A stretch of 64,000 bases of DNA from Nitrospira sp. Lineage in GTDB: Bacteria; Nitrospirota; Nitrospiria; Nitrospirales; Nitrospiraceae. The notes beneath the pieces were generated by a model. That model worked only from the letters and a program-made list of their open reading frames with translations, did no database searches and was not told the origin of the DNA. This document shows positions 38,392-48,819 of this stretch, piece by piece (position 1 is the stretch's first letter; every line of letters begins with the position of its first letter). A program made the translations under genes and the position numbers. The stretch spans positions 558,001 to 622,000 of the forward strand of contig JAUYAO010000058.1 of assembly GCA_030692565.1 (NCBI GenBank). The letters are read 5' to 3'.

Positions 38392-38445
38392 CCGACCTCC
38401 CTCACTGCCACGTTTCAGATTTCCTTCGCCGCCCGCACCGGCGCC
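38392..38445 (+). repeat. second copy of an RHS/IPT fragment (direct repeat)
   Basis: 54 bases with only 4 mismatches to 37696-37749 and in the same orientation; both encode the peptide PTSLTATFQISFAARTGA. The two copies flank the toxin-antitoxin genes, 696 bases apart. No open frame continues beyond this copy. Confidence 0.85.
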
Positions 38446-38534
38446 ACAGCTTCGTAGCGAGCACGTCTTTCACCCTCGCATTTGACCCTCTAGGGGGTGT
38501 TTCCTATACTGCAGGTTGGAATTGGAGGTGCAGG

Positions 38535-40184
38535 ATGAAAATCATGATCGGTATCGGTGTGGTGATCGCGGTGCTGGTCGGGGTGGCACTGCTCCTCCCG
38601 TTCATCGTCGATCTGAACAAATATCAAGAGCAGTATCGTCCGCTGATCGAAGAGGCGTTGAATCGCAAGGTGACTCTTCAGGATATTCGGTTGACGATTT
38701 GGCCCAGGCTGGGCGCGCGGGTGGCGGGATTCACGGTCATCGAGGATCCGGCCTTCGGGACCGGTCCGTTTGCCTCTCTGACCTCGGTCGATGTCGGAGT
38801 CAAGCTGATGCCCTTGTTGAGCGGCCAGGTCGAGGTCGAGGAGATTACGCTGCGCGAACCCGTGATCACGGTCATCAAGAATAAGAACGGAGTGTTGAAT
38901 GCCGCGACCTTGGGGCGCAAGGGAGTGGCTGCGTCGGAGGCGCCGTCGCGCGCACCGGTGCCGTCTCCGGATGGGCCGCTGAAAATTCTCGCGCTTCTGG
39001 CGGTGGATCGGGTGTCTCTGGTCGGTGGAAAGGTCACGTACCGCGATTTCTCCCAGGCGAAGCCGGTCGAATATGTACTCCAAGACATGGAGTTTCTGTT
39101 GCAGTCCGTTCATCTGGGCAGCAGCCCGAGTCTCCATCTGGGGCTGACGGTTCATCCTATAAATCTCCCGGTTTCGCTCGATGGCACGTTCGGCCCGCTC
39201 AAGGAGACGGCGGACCTGGATGTGATCAATCTGCAATTGGCACTGGGGAAAACGAATTTCGCGATTGCCGGAAAGACCGCAGGGCAGCATATGACTCTGA
39301 CGGTGACGGCGCCGGCCATCAATACTGCCAACTTGCCGATGACGTTGCCGCTCAAGAAGCCGGTCGAGGTGAAAGACTTCAAGATCGCGGCGGAGGTGAA
39401 GGGGCAGGATATGCGTCTGTCCGATCTCTCTTTTCAGCTTTTTGAGGGGAAGGTCGTTGCGCAGGGCGGGCTCACGTCAGGGGCTGTGGCTCCTCCATTC
39501 AACGGGAAGCTGACCCTCAATGGACTGCAGCTGGGCCCCGCGATTGATGCAGTCGCCGAGACACCGGTTTCGATCAGTGGAACAGCCGGGGCGGATCTTT
39601 CCGTGAAGGGTCAGGGTTTTGCCATGCCGGACCTGACAAGGGCGCTGGACGGCGCCGGCCATGTTGCGGTGAAAGACGGCAAGATCGACGGAGTGAATCT
39701 TCTTCAGGAAGCCGTGGCGATTTTGAAGGTCGCCGGCGTTTCTGTTGGGGACGCCAAGGCCACGGCGTTCTCGACCATCGAGACGGACCTTGCGATCAGA
39801 CAGGGCGTCGTGATGTTGCAAAATCTCTTGATGGATAGTCACGATTTTCAAGCGACCGGCGGCGGGACGATCGGATTTGATCACGCCCTCAACATGACGG
39901 TGAATCTGCGCCTGTCGGAGGCTTTGAGTCAGCAAGTGGCCGGATCTTCCCCGGTTGCGCGACTGGCGGTAAAGGAGGGTCGTCTGACGTTGCCGCTCCT
40001 GATTGGCGGTACGCTCGAAGCGCCATCCTACGGGCTCGATATGAAGGGATTGACGGGAAAAGTGCAGGAGCAGATCAAACAGAAAGCGGAAGAAGCCATC
40101 GGCGGCTTGCTCAAAGGCACGACCAAGCCGAAAGATCTGGAGCAGGAAGGGAAGCAGTTACTGAAGGGATTGTTCGGTCGTTAA
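38535..40184 (+). CDS. AsmA family protein
   Basis: 549 residues: N-terminal transmembrane helix (IMIGIGVVIAVLVGVALLLPFIV), the AsmA N-terminal pattern NKYQEQYRPLIEEALNRKVTL.DIRLTIWPRLGARVAGF, and a long repetitive beta-rich region ending with LKGLFGR. AsmA-type proteins are proposed inner-membrane anchored lipid-transport bridges for the outer membrane. GGAGGTG sits before the ATG. Followed by an MscS channel gene 11 bases later. Confidence 0.88.
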   Translation: MKIMIGIGVVIAVLVGVALLLPFIVDLNKYQEQYRPLIEEALNRKVTLQDIRLTIWPRLGARVAGFTVIEDPAFGTGPFASLTSVDVGVKLMPLLSGQVEVEEITLREPVITVIKNKNGVLNAATLGRKGVAASEAPSRAPVPSPDGPLKILALLAVDRVSLVGGKVTYRDFSQAKPVEYVLQDMEFLLQSVHLGSSPSLHLGLTVHPINLPVSLDGTFGPLKETADLDVINLQLALGKTNFAIAGKTAGQHMTLTVTAPAINTANLPMTLPLKKPVEVKDFKIAAEVKGQDMRLSDLSFQLFEGKVVAQGGLTSGAVAPPFNGKLTLNGLQLGPAIDAVAETPVSISGTAGADLSVKGQGFAMPDLTRALDGAGHVAVKDGKIDGVNLLQEAVAILKVAGVSVGDAKATAFSTIETDLAIRQGVVMLQNLLMDSHDFQATGGGTIGFDHALNMTVNLRLSEALSQQVAGSSPVARLAVKEGRLTLPLLIGGTLEAPSYGLDMKGLTGKVQEQIKQKAEEAIGGLLKGTTKPKDLEQEGKQLLKGLFGR

Positions 40185-40195
40185 GGAAGGGACAT

Positions 40196-40987
40196 ATGCT
40201 CGCAATGGATACCCTCACGCAATACGCGGTGAAGTACGGCCTGCAGGCGCTCGTGGCCATCGGCATTTTTGCCGCCGGTTCGCTGGGCGCGCGCTGGGCC
40301 GGGAACCTGATGCAGCAGGCGCTTGAGCGGCAGACACTGGAGCCGCCGGTGCGGATGCTGCTCGTCCGCATTGTCAAAATCATCGTCCTCTTGTTTACGG
40401 CCGTCATCGCGCTGGAAGCGCTCGGTGTGCCGATTGCGCCGCTGGTCGCAGGAATCGGTGTGGCCGGTGTGGGGATCGGTCTGGCGCTGCAAGGTGTCTT
40501 GAGCAATGTCATGGCGGGACTCTCGATCATCTTTACGAAGCCCTACAAGGTCGGAGAGCACATCTCACTGTTGGGCGTCCATGGCGATGTCGTAATGATC
40601 GATATTTTTTCCACCATCCTCATGCATCCCGATCACTCGCGGATCGTCATTCCGAACCGCAAAGTGGTCGGAGAAATTCTGCACAACTTCGGCACGATCC
40701 GGCAGCTGCATTTCACAGTGGATGTGTCCTATAAGACCGATTTGAACCAGGCGCTGGCGATTGTGCGGGAGATTGTGGAGAGCCACTCACATGTGCTCAA
40801 AGATCCGCAAGCGGCGATCGGTGTGAGCCGGCTGGGACAGCCAGCCATTACGATTGCTGTCGAGCCCTGGACTCAAGTCGTGCACTACGGATCGCTGCAG
40901 GGCGAACTCAGCAAGGCGATCGTGGAGCGGTTTCGCGGGGTGCAGATTGAATTCCCCTCGCCTCCGCAGCCTGTGCCTATCAGGTGA
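40196..40987 (+). CDS. small-conductance mechanosensitive channel (MscS family)
   Basis: 263 residues: TM segments near residues 13-32 and 60-90, then the pore-lining helix VAGVGIGLALQGVLSNVMAGLSII and the beta domain (KPYKVGEHISLLGVHGDVVMIDIFSTIL, IVIPNRKVVGEILHNF) and C-terminal domain. Opens under membrane tension during osmotic downshift. AAGGAAGGG before the ATG; probably cotranscribed with the AsmA gene. Confidence 0.93.
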   Translation: MLAMDTLTQYAVKYGLQALVAIGIFAAGSLGARWAGNLMQQALERQTLEPPVRMLLVRIVKIIVLLFTAVIALEALGVPIAPLVAGIGVAGVGIGLALQGVLSNVMAGLSIIFTKPYKVGEHISLLGVHGDVVMIDIFSTILMHPDHSRIVIPNRKVVGEILHNFGTIRQLHFTVDVSYKTDLNQALAIVREIVESHSHVLKDPQAAIGVSRLGQPAITIAVEPWTQVVHYGSLQGELSKAIVERFRGVQIEFPSPPQPVPIR

Positions 40988-41013
40988 AATTCCCGGAAAG
41001 GCTTCCTGAAGAG

Positions 41014-41043
41014 TTGACAGTTCCTCGCAAGCAATGGTAGCTT
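41014..41043 (+). promoter_or_regulatory. candidate sigma-70 promoter for the atp cluster
   Basis: TTGACA at 41014-41019 is a perfect -35 box; TAGCTT at 41038-41043 is a weak -10 at an 18-base spacing. The atpH start is 73 bases further on. The perfect -35 makes it worth noting, but the -10 is poor. Confidence 0.35.
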
Positions 41044-41116
41044 GGCGCGCTTATTTTAGTGCGGACTGCACGACAATTATCCGTGTGCCCATTGTGGAAG
41101 TGATTGGACAAGGACC

Positions 41117-41656
41117 GTGATTAAGACGGCAGTTGCGCGACGTTACGCTAAAGCCCTCTTCGAGCTTCTTGATTCCTCCACCATCGAAGCGACGCGGGGT
41201 ACTCTGAACGGCCTGGGACAGGCCATGCAGGACTCTGTCTCTCTCCGACACGTGGTGGCGTCCCCGGTGTTCGGCATGGACGAAAAGATTGCCGTGCTGA
41301 CCGAACTGGGCGGCCGATTCGGTTGTCCTCCGGCCGGCAAGGCGTTCATCGGACAGCTCGTGAAAAAGAATCGCATCGGGTTTCTACCGGAAATCGCCGA
41401 CGCCTTCGGGAAACTCGTCGATCAATCCAAGGGGACTCAGCAAGTGACCGTATCGAGTGCGGCTGCGTTACCCACGGCAGAACAAGACCGCATCAAAGCA
41501 CGCCTTCGCGACACCCTGAAGCGAGACGTGGATATCACCTTTCAGACCGACGCCAGTCACCTCGCGGGCCTGCAGATTTCTATCGGCAGCACGGTCGTCG
41601 ATAGTACCGTCCGAGGTCGCTTGCGCGCCATGCAGAGCCTGTTGACGAAGGAGTAG
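41117..41656 (+). CDS. atpH: ATP synthase F1 subunit delta
   Basis: 179 residues from a GTG start with AAGGA upstream. It begins with the delta pattern [14 protein letters not shown] and ends [28 protein letters not shown]. Links F1 to the F0 stator. It is the first gene of the cluster; no F0 subunit gene lies before it. Confidence 0.93.
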   Translation: MIKTAVARRYAKALFELLDSSTIEATRGTLNGLGQAMQDSVSLRHVVASPVFGMDEKIAVLTELGGRFGCPPAGKAFIGQLVKKNRIGFLPEIADAFGKLVDQSKGTQQVTVSSAAALPTAEQDRIKARLRDTLKRDVDITFQTDASHLAGLQISIGSTVVDSTVRGRLRAMQSLLTKE

Positions 41657-41658
41657 CC

Positions 41659-43176
41659 ATGCAGATCAAGGCAGATGAAATCAGTGCGATCATTAAGGAA
41701 AAGATCAAGGGCTTCGACAAGCAAGTCGATGTCAAGGAGACCGGTTCGGTCATCCAGGTCGGCGACGGGATTGCCAAGGTCTACGGGCTCGATGGAGCCA
41801 TGGCCGGAGAAATGCTGGAGTTCCCCGGCGGACTCTATGGCATCGCGCTGAACCTCGAAGAAGACAACGTCGGCGCCGTGTTGATGGGCGAAGACACCGC
41901 GATCAAGGAAGGCGATCCCGTCAAGCGCACGGGCCGCATCGCAGAAATCCCGGTCGGCGAAGCCCTGATCGGCCGCGTGGTCAACGCCATCGGCCAACCG
42001 ATCGACGGCAAAGGACCGATCAAGTCAGAGCATTCGTCCCGTATCGAAGTCGTCGCGCCGGGTGTGAATACCCGTCAATCCGTCCGCGAGCCCCTGCAGA
42101 CCGGCATCAAGGCGATCGACGCCATGATCCCGATCGGGCGTGGCCAGCGCGAGTTGATCATCGGCGACCGGCAGACCGGGAAGACCGCGATCGCGGTCGA
42201 TACGATCATCAATCAAAAGGGCCTGGGCGTATTCTGCATTTATGTCGCGGTCGGCCAGAAGCGTTCGACCGTCGCCCGCGTCGTCAAGACACTCGAAGAA
42301 AACCACGCCATGGAATACAGCATCGTGGTCGCGGCGACCGCCAGCGATCCGGCGCCGATGCAGTTCCTGGCGCCGTTCGCCGGCGCGGCGATCGGAGAGT
42401 ATTTCCGCGATAACGGCAAGCATGCGCTGATCGTGTACGACGATCTGTCAAAGCATGCGGTGGCCTATCGGCAATTGTCGTTGTTGCTCCGCAGACCGCC
42501 GGGACGCGAAGCCTATCCGGGCGACGTGTTCTATCTGCACTCACGCTTGCTGGAGCGGGCGGCCAAGTTGAGCGAAAAGCTCGGCGGAGGCAGTTTGACG
42601 GCTCTTCCGATCATTGAAACGCAAGCCGGCGACGTGTCGGCCTACATTCCGACCAACGTGATTTCAATCACCGACGGCCAGATCTATCTCGGCAGCGATT
42701 TGTTCTACTCAGGTATTCGACCGGCCATCAACGTCGGTTTGTCGGTCTCCCGCGTCGGCGGATCCGCGCAGATCAAGACGATGAAGCAGGTCGCCGGTAC
42801 CTTGCGGCTCGATCTGGCGCAGTATCGCGAAATGGCGGCCTTCTCGCAGTTCGGCAGCGAACTCGACAAGGCGACGCAGATGCAGCTCGCGCGCGGCGTG
42901 CGCATGGTCGAGTTGCTCAAGCAGGGCCAGTACAAGCCGATGCCGGTGGCCGATCAGGTGCTCTCGATCCATGCCGGCGTCAACGGGTATCTCGACGATG
43001 TGCCCGTCGACAAGGTGCTGCAGTTCGAAGCGGACTATCTCCACTATGTGCAGCAGCATCATCCCGATTTGAAGAAGGAAATTGCCAGCATCGGCAAGAT
43101 CGACGACAAGGTGGGAGCCCGGCTGAAAGAAATCATCACGACGTTCAAACAGAAGATGGGATACGGCGCGAAATAA
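41659..43176 (+). CDS. atpA: ATP synthase F1 subunit alpha
   Basis: 505 residues, the usual length. P-loop GDRQTGKTA, the alpha signature [17 protein letters not shown], and N-terminal [15 protein letters not shown]. Non-catalytic nucleotide-binding subunit. Starts 2 bases after the atpH stop. Confidence 0.98.
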   Translation: MQIKADEISAIIKEKIKGFDKQVDVKETGSVIQVGDGIAKVYGLDGAMAGEMLEFPGGLYGIALNLEEDNVGAVLMGEDTAIKEGDPVKRTGRIAEIPVGEALIGRVVNAIGQPIDGKGPIKSEHSSRIEVVAPGVNTRQSVREPLQTGIKAIDAMIPIGRGQRELIIGDRQTGKTAIAVDTIINQKGLGVFCIYVAVGQKRSTVARVVKTLEENHAMEYSIVVAATASDPAPMQFLAPFAGAAIGEYFRDNGKHALIVYDDLSKHAVAYRQLSLLLRRPPGREAYPGDVFYLHSRLLERAAKLSEKLGGGSLTALPIIETQAGDVSAYIPTNVISITDGQIYLGSDLFYSGIRPAINVGLSVSRVGGSAQIKTMKQVAGTLRLDLAQYREMAAFSQFGSELDKATQMQLARGVRMVELLKQGQYKPMPVADQVLSIHAGVNGYLDDVPVDKVLQFEADYLHYVQQHHPDLKKEIASIGKIDDKVGARLKEIITTFKQKMGYGAK

Positions 43177-43226
43177 TCTTCGCTGAAGCGCCCGCGCGCT
43201 TTGCCGATAGCCAAGAAAAGTAGACG

Positions 43227-44105
43227 ATGCCGAGTTTACAAAGTCTGCGCCGCAAGATTGCGGCCTTCAAAAATACGCAGAAGATTACCAAGGCCATGAA
43301 AATGGTGGCCGCGGCGAAGCTCAAGCGTTCGCAGGATCGAATCCTGGCGGCGCGTCCCTACGCATTGAAGATGCGCGGAGTCTTGAGCAACCTGAGCCAG
43401 CGGGTGAACCGTTCGGCCCATCCGCTCTTGCAGAAGCGCGAGGGGAAGAAGATTGAAGTGCTGGTGATCACCAGCGATCGCGGACTCTGCGGCGGCTTCA
43501 ACGGTAACATTGCGCGCAAGACCGTCGAGTTCGTCCGTCAGTGCGAAGCCCGCGGGCTTCAGGTCAATCTCGGCATCGTCGGCCGCAAGGGGCGCGATTA
43601 CTTCAGACGGCGGACCTGGCCGATCCGGCAGGAGTGGACCGGGGTCTTCGATAAGCTCAGCTTCGAGCACGCGCTCGATATCGGCGGCGATCTGACCGAC
43701 AACTTTGTGAAGGGCACATTTGACGAGCTCTACGTCGTCTACAACGAATTTAAATCGGCCATCCAGCAGCGAGTGATTGTCGAGAAATTGTTCCCCATTG
43801 ACGCGGCCACCGAGTTCGGCGCAGCTCAAGCCGAGGGGACGACCGGCGGCAGTTACCTGTACGAACCGGACGAAGCCGATTTGCTGAATGTGCTGGTGCC
43901 GAAGCATTTTCAAGTGCAGGCCTATCGTATTCTGTTGGAGTCGGCCGCGGCCGAACATGGCGCACGTATGGCCGCGATGGATGGCGCGACACGGAATGCC
44001 GGCCAGCTCATCAAGAAAGTCACGCTCTACTACAACAAGACCCGGCAGGCCGCGATTACGAAAGAACTCATGGATATCGTCGGCGGCGCAGAAGCGTTGC
44101 AATAG
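43227..44105 (+). CDS. atpG: ATP synthase F1 subunit gamma
   Basis: 292 residues, with SLQSLRRKIAAFKNTQKITKAMKMVAAAKLKR at the N-terminus and GARMAAMDGATRNAGQLIKKVTLYYNKTRQAAITKEL at the C-terminus, the two coiled-coil ends of the central stalk. GLCGGFNGN is present. Confidence 0.97.
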   Translation: MPSLQSLRRKIAAFKNTQKITKAMKMVAAAKLKRSQDRILAARPYALKMRGVLSNLSQRVNRSAHPLLQKREGKKIEVLVITSDRGLCGGFNGNIARKTVEFVRQCEARGLQVNLGIVGRKGRDYFRRRTWPIRQEWTGVFDKLSFEHALDIGGDLTDNFVKGTFDELYVVYNEFKSAIQQRVIVEKLFPIDAATEFGAAQAEGTTGGSYLYEPDEADLLNVLVPKHFQVQAYRILLESAAAEHGARMAAMDGATRNAGQLIKKVTLYYNKTRQAAITKELMDIVGGAEALQ

Positions 44106-45575
<1,470 letters not shown>

Positions 45576-45578
45576 GGC

Positions 45579-45675
45579 GGCGGGTGAATCGAGCGTCCTC
45601 CTTGCTCGCGCAACGCGCGGTCTCGGAAGACCCTCGTTGCATGCGCGCAGGGGAGGACGCATCGATCCTCCCGCC
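45579..45675. repeat. 97-bp palindromic element between atpD and atpC
   Basis: The left side GGCGGGTGAATCGAGCGTCC and the right side (ending GGACGCATCGATCCTCCCGCC) are imperfect reverse complements over about 28 bases, with an inner structured core around 45601-45650. Inserted in the middle of an operon, it would form a large RNA hairpin between the two cistrons. Confidence 0.7.
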
Positions 45676-45706
45676 TTCTGAGTAGAGAGCGAGGAAACAG
45701 GAAGAG

Positions 45707-46129
45707 ATGGCTGGAAAGATTTTATTAGAGGTGGTGACTCCGGAGAAGCAGCTGCTGAGTCAGCAGGTGGATGAAGTCATCGCGCCTGGCTCGGAAGGCG
45801 AATTCGGGGTGTTGCCAGGCCATTGTTACTTCCTATCCACGCTTCGGATCGGCGAGCTTCGATATCGTGTCGGCGATCAGACTCACCACATGGCGATTCT
45901 CTGGGGCTATGCCGAAGTCACTCCGACTAAGGTCACGGTCATGGCAGAGATCGCGGAGAAGGCCGAGGATATTGATGTCGGTCGCGCTCAAGCCGCGGTT
46001 GAGAAAGCCGAACAGCGGCTCAAGGCCGGCGGCCTTCCTTCGGAAGTCAAAGAAGCCGAAATCAGCCTTGAGAAAGCCCGTCTTCGTAAGAAGATCGCCG
46101 AACGCGCTCGCAAACCAAGCCACGCTTAG
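45707..46129 (+). CDS. atpC: ATP synthase F1 subunit epsilon
   Basis: 140 residues with the beta-barrel domain (ILLEVVTPEKQLLSQQVDEVIAPGSEGEFGVLPGH) and the C-terminal helical hairpin with RAQAAVEKAEQRL. Regulates F1 and links to the c-ring. GAGGAAACAGGAAGAG precedes the ATG, so it has its own ribosome site. Confidence 0.95.
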   Translation: MAGKILLEVVTPEKQLLSQQVDEVIAPGSEGEFGVLPGHCYFLSTLRIGELRYRVGDQTHHMAILWGYAEVTPTKVTVMAEIAEKAEDIDVGRAQAAVEKAEQRLKAGGLPSEVKEAEISLEKARLRKKIAERARKPSHA

Positions 46130-46246
46130 ACCGCTCTCACCTTCTCGATTCATTTCTTCTCCAGACAGTCGAGGTTGACTCACGTTCACTTTCGCTGGCG
46201 TAGCATTTGTGATTCTCCGTTCACTATCCAAACATAACCGATAGGA

Positions 46247-46335
46247 ATGGGTCTGGACGAATCGTGACCCGCGCGACCCCCTACCCACCTTTGTGTCACA
46301 GACAGGAGGTGGTTCGCATGGCATCCTTTGATTGA
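46247..46335 (+). promoter_or_regulatory. structured leader with strong ribosome site and mini-ORF before the PilZ gene
   Basis: The 241 bases between atpC and the PilZ gene contain GGGTC...GACCC (about 46247-46270) and CCACCT...AGGTGG (46285-46312) pairings; the second would cover AGGAGGTGG, a near-perfect Shine-Dalgarno sequence. Downstream an ATG at 46318 opens a 5-codon frame (MASFD) ending 35 bases before the PilZ start. Possible leader peptide or regulatory RNA; not matched to any riboswitch class I know. Confidence 0.3.
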
Positions 46336-46370
46336 GGATGATTCATAACTAAGCTGAAGGGGGAACGGAT

Positions 46371-46787
46371 ATGGGAATCGCAACTCAAGGATTGACCGCA
46401 GTTATGTATGCGGATGTAGCCAAAGAGCTTCGTCGGTCAGAACGAGTGACCGTTTCTTGCCATCTGACCTATTCTGGATTCACCGAGAACCTGTTGATTG
46501 TAGGGGAAGGGACGGCTATCGATATATCTCAAGAAGGCGTCGGGATCGAAGGCAATCAGCCAGTGGAACTAGGAATGCGCCTAACGCTCTGTCTTGCCTT
46601 GCCTGACGATGAAGGGCCGCTCTTCATTGATGAGGTCCGCGTGGTGTGGATCAAAGGCAGCCGCTTTGGGGTGGAGTCAGTTCTCATCGATCCGCGGTCA
46701 CGACTCCGACTCGATCACTTCTTACTCTCTAAGAAACTCAATGCGCCGGCAGGGCACGAACGAATCTGTCTCCGGTTGAAAATGTAG
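46371..46787 (+). CDS. PilZ domain protein (c-di-GMP binding)
   Basis: 138 residues. Hallmark motifs: R-x-x-x-R in RRSERV (about 22-27) and D/N-x-S-x-x-G in DISQEGVGI. The remaining beta-strands (MRLTLCLALPDDEGPLFIDEVRVVWIKGSRFGVES) match the PilZ barrel. Single-domain effector; output partner unknown. AAGGGGGAACG precedes the ATG. Confidence 0.85.
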   Translation: MGIATQGLTAVMYADVAKELRRSERVTVSCHLTYSGFTENLLIVGEGTAIDISQEGVGIEGNQPVELGMRLTLCLALPDDEGPLFIDEVRVVWIKGSRFGVESVLIDPRSRLRLDHFLLSKKLNAPAGHERICLRLKM

Positions 46788-46810
46788 ATGCCATCTTCAT
46801 CCAAGACGGA

Positions 46811-47047
46811 TCAGAGAATGGCAACGGCGTGCTCTTCAATGATCTCGATTCCAATCTGATCTCTGTCACTGCCAGGCTTGTGCTTGTGGATGAATGCGGA
46901 ATGCGCCTGCTCCCTGGTAAAGAGAGATGGCGGTAGCCCAACCGGAAGGGGGTAGCCGATAGTGCGAAGTCCCCGAGGAAGAGAGTAAGCAATATCCTGA
47001 TAGGCCACATTGATTTTCGTCAGAGGCTCCAGTAGCTTCTCTCTCAT
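46811..47047 (-). CDS. hypothetical protein (78 aa), divergent from rluD
   Basis: A minus-strand frame that extends further upstream to 47110; Met at 47047 gives 78 residues with reasonable amino-acid and codon use (MREKLLEPLTKINVAYQDIAY, PLPVGLPPSLFTREQAHSAF, GIEIIEEHAVAIL). Its start overlaps the rluD ATG by two bases on the other strand. No ribosome site is seen and no family is recognised, so it is only a possible gene. Confidence 0.35.
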   Translation of the reverse strand: MREKLLEPLTKINVAYQDIAYSLPRGLRTIGYPLPVGLPPSLFTREQAHSAFIHKHKPGSDRDQIGIEIIEEHAVAIL

Positions 47048-48011
47048 GCACACAGAATTCATCGTCACTGTCGGCGAGCAGCCTAAACGTCTGGATATCT
47101 TTCTCGCCAATCATCAACGAGATATTTCCCGATCCGCCTTGCAGCGCCTGATCGAACTTGGGCGCATTCGCATCAACGAGCAGGTCGTCAAGGTAAGCCA
47201 GAAGATCAAGCCGGGCGACAGAATTACCATGGATGTGCCGAAGCCCGAGCCGCTTGCACTTCAGGGAGAGGCGATCCCCCTGGAAGTCCTCTTTGAAGAC
47301 GACAGTCTCCTGGTGCTCAACAAGCCGTCCGGCATTGTGGTTCACCCGGCGCCGGGGAATTGGACTGGGACTCTGGTCAATGCGCTGCTCCATCACTTTC
47401 AGACATCCGGAGGAACCGTCTCAGCGATCGGGGGAAAAGAACGCCCGGGACTCGTCCATCGCCTGGACAAGGAAACCTCCGGCGTCATGGTGATTGCCAA
47501 GACGGATCAAGCGCATCGACATCTCGCCGCACAGTTCAAGGAGCATACGATTACAAGGGTGTATGAGGCCTTGATCTGGGGCATTCCTAAAAAAGGCCAC
47601 GGCCTTATCGAATTGGCGATCGGTCGGGACACCAAAGAGCGCAAAAAGATATCCACGAGAACCACCAGTCCACGGGAGTCTGCGACGGAATATCAGGTGG
47701 ATCACCGGTATGGCAAAGTGGCATCTCATGTCCTCCTCTACCCTCGGACGGGGCGCACACATCAGCTCCGGGTCCACCTCACCTCCCTCGGTCACCCCAT
47801 ACTTGGGGATCCGACATACGGTGGCCGAAAGGTCTGCGCGATTGATGAGGTGGAGATTCCGCGTGTCATGCTCCATGCTCGAACACTCGGCTTCACGCAC
47901 CCCACGACCGGGATGCGACAGGACTTTACTCGCCCGTTCCCATCCGATATGGAGACGGTGACCCAAGCGCTTCAACAGATACGAGCATCGAAGGTGAACA
48001 AAGAATCATGA
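47046..48011 (+). CDS. RluD-family 23S rRNA pseudouridine synthase
   Basis: 321 residues from the ATG at 47046; the frame extends to a TTG at 47010 but the ATG fits the S4 domain start. N-terminal S4 RNA-binding domain (RLDIFLANHQRDISRSALQRLIELGRIRIN), then the catalytic domain with Asp141 in HRLDKETSGVMV. Most like RluD (positions 1911/1915/1917 in E. coli numbering), but RluA-family paralogues are close. Confidence 0.92.
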   Translation: MHTEFIVTVGEQPKRLDIFLANHQRDISRSALQRLIELGRIRINEQVVKVSQKIKPGDRITMDVPKPEPLALQGEAIPLEVLFEDDSLLVLNKPSGIVVHPAPGNWTGTLVNALLHHFQTSGGTVSAIGGKERPGLVHRLDKETSGVMVIAKTDQAHRHLAAQFKEHTITRVYEALIWGIPKKGHGLIELAIGRDTKERKKISTRTTSPRESATEYQVDHRYGKVASHVLLYPRTGRTHQLRVHLTSLGHPILGDPTYGGRKVCAIDEVEIPRVMLHARTLGFTHPTTGMRQDFTRPFPSDMETVTQALQQIRASKVNKES

Positions 48012-48058
48012 GTGGTGATCTGCACCGGATGAACACCCACTCCTGAGAGGAGAATGGT

Positions 48059-48481
48059 ATGCAAACTGCTGATATTCTTGATGCAATCGGCGCCCTCTCG
48101 GCTCAGCTGAAAGCCTATGCCGCGAAGTTGCCGCCCATTGTGCACCTATCGGCGGTGCCAACTGGTGTGAAGCCCAAGCTAGAGGCTGTGGAGGATTATG
48201 AAGAGAATGTCTCTCGCGTGCGCGGTCAGAGTACGGGTACGCCCTACAAAGGCTTGAACGAATCATTCGTGGCCTCATTGGAAGCCTTTGAGGTCGGGAA
48301 TTTAATAGGAGCCGTACAGCCCTTACTCGCGGTGCTCGATCATGTGGAGCGTATGCAGCGGGATAAAGAAATCGAAGTGGGCCGGATAGACGAAAAGCGG
48401 GTTGCAGAATACCGCGCCGCTCTCCACAAAATACTTCCTGGAAACAAACCTGAACTGGATGGCTCAGGACGAGGGTTATAG
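48059..48481 (+). CDS. hypothetical protein (140 aa)
   Basis: 140 residues, helical and soluble, with a strong GAGAGGAGAA before the ATG. Sequence such as DAIGALSAQLKAYAAKLPP and AVQPLLAVLDHVERMQRDKE suggests a helical bundle. No signal peptide and no family recognised. Confidence 0.7.
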   Translation: MQTADILDAIGALSAQLKAYAAKLPPIVHLSAVPTGVKPKLEAVEDYEENVSRVRGQSTGTPYKGLNESFVASLEAFEVGNLIGAVQPLLAVLDHVERMQRDKEIEVGRIDEKRVAEYRAALHKILPGNKPELDGSGRGL

Positions 48482-48577
48482 CTCCCGCCGGGCGCTGAAA
48501 TGCTCAGAGCAAAACCAATCTGATTAGAGGGGCCTGGGTGACCGTGGAGGGAACGATGAAACGAGTCGCGGCCCCTC

Positions 48578-48757
48578 TTAGTGACCCATTTTCGGGCCCG
48601 CCGCATTGTCGCCTTCGCTGACAAGCCGAAAACGGACAGTAGAGCCGCAGTGGGGACATTTGGCCCTCACGGTTTCCACGTCGACGAGTTCAAACTCGCT
48701 CTGTTTGAGCCACATCAACTGGAAGCATTTGGGACAGCTACGGACTTGCGTTGACAT
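48578..48757 (-). CDS. small zinc-ribbon protein
   Basis: 59 residues from the ATG at 48757, with GAGGAAACCG just before it. CPKC at residues 8-11 and CPHC near 36-39 form a Cys4 zinc ribbon. Stand-alone ribbon of unknown role. It is divergent from the GNAT gene and their starts lie 63 bases apart. Confidence 0.65.
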   Translation of the reverse strand: MSTQVRSCPKCFQLMWLKQSEFELVDVETVRAKCPHCGSTVRFRLVSEGDNAAGPKMGH

Positions 48758-48819
48758 CGGTTTCCTCGTACACTTCAAATTCAAAAGCAGTCGCTCAACA
48801 GGAGATACTCTAGTACACA

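Noticed and set aside
43236-44102. 288-codon minus-strand frame in atpG
   Set aside because: Antisense shadow of atpG with no domain.
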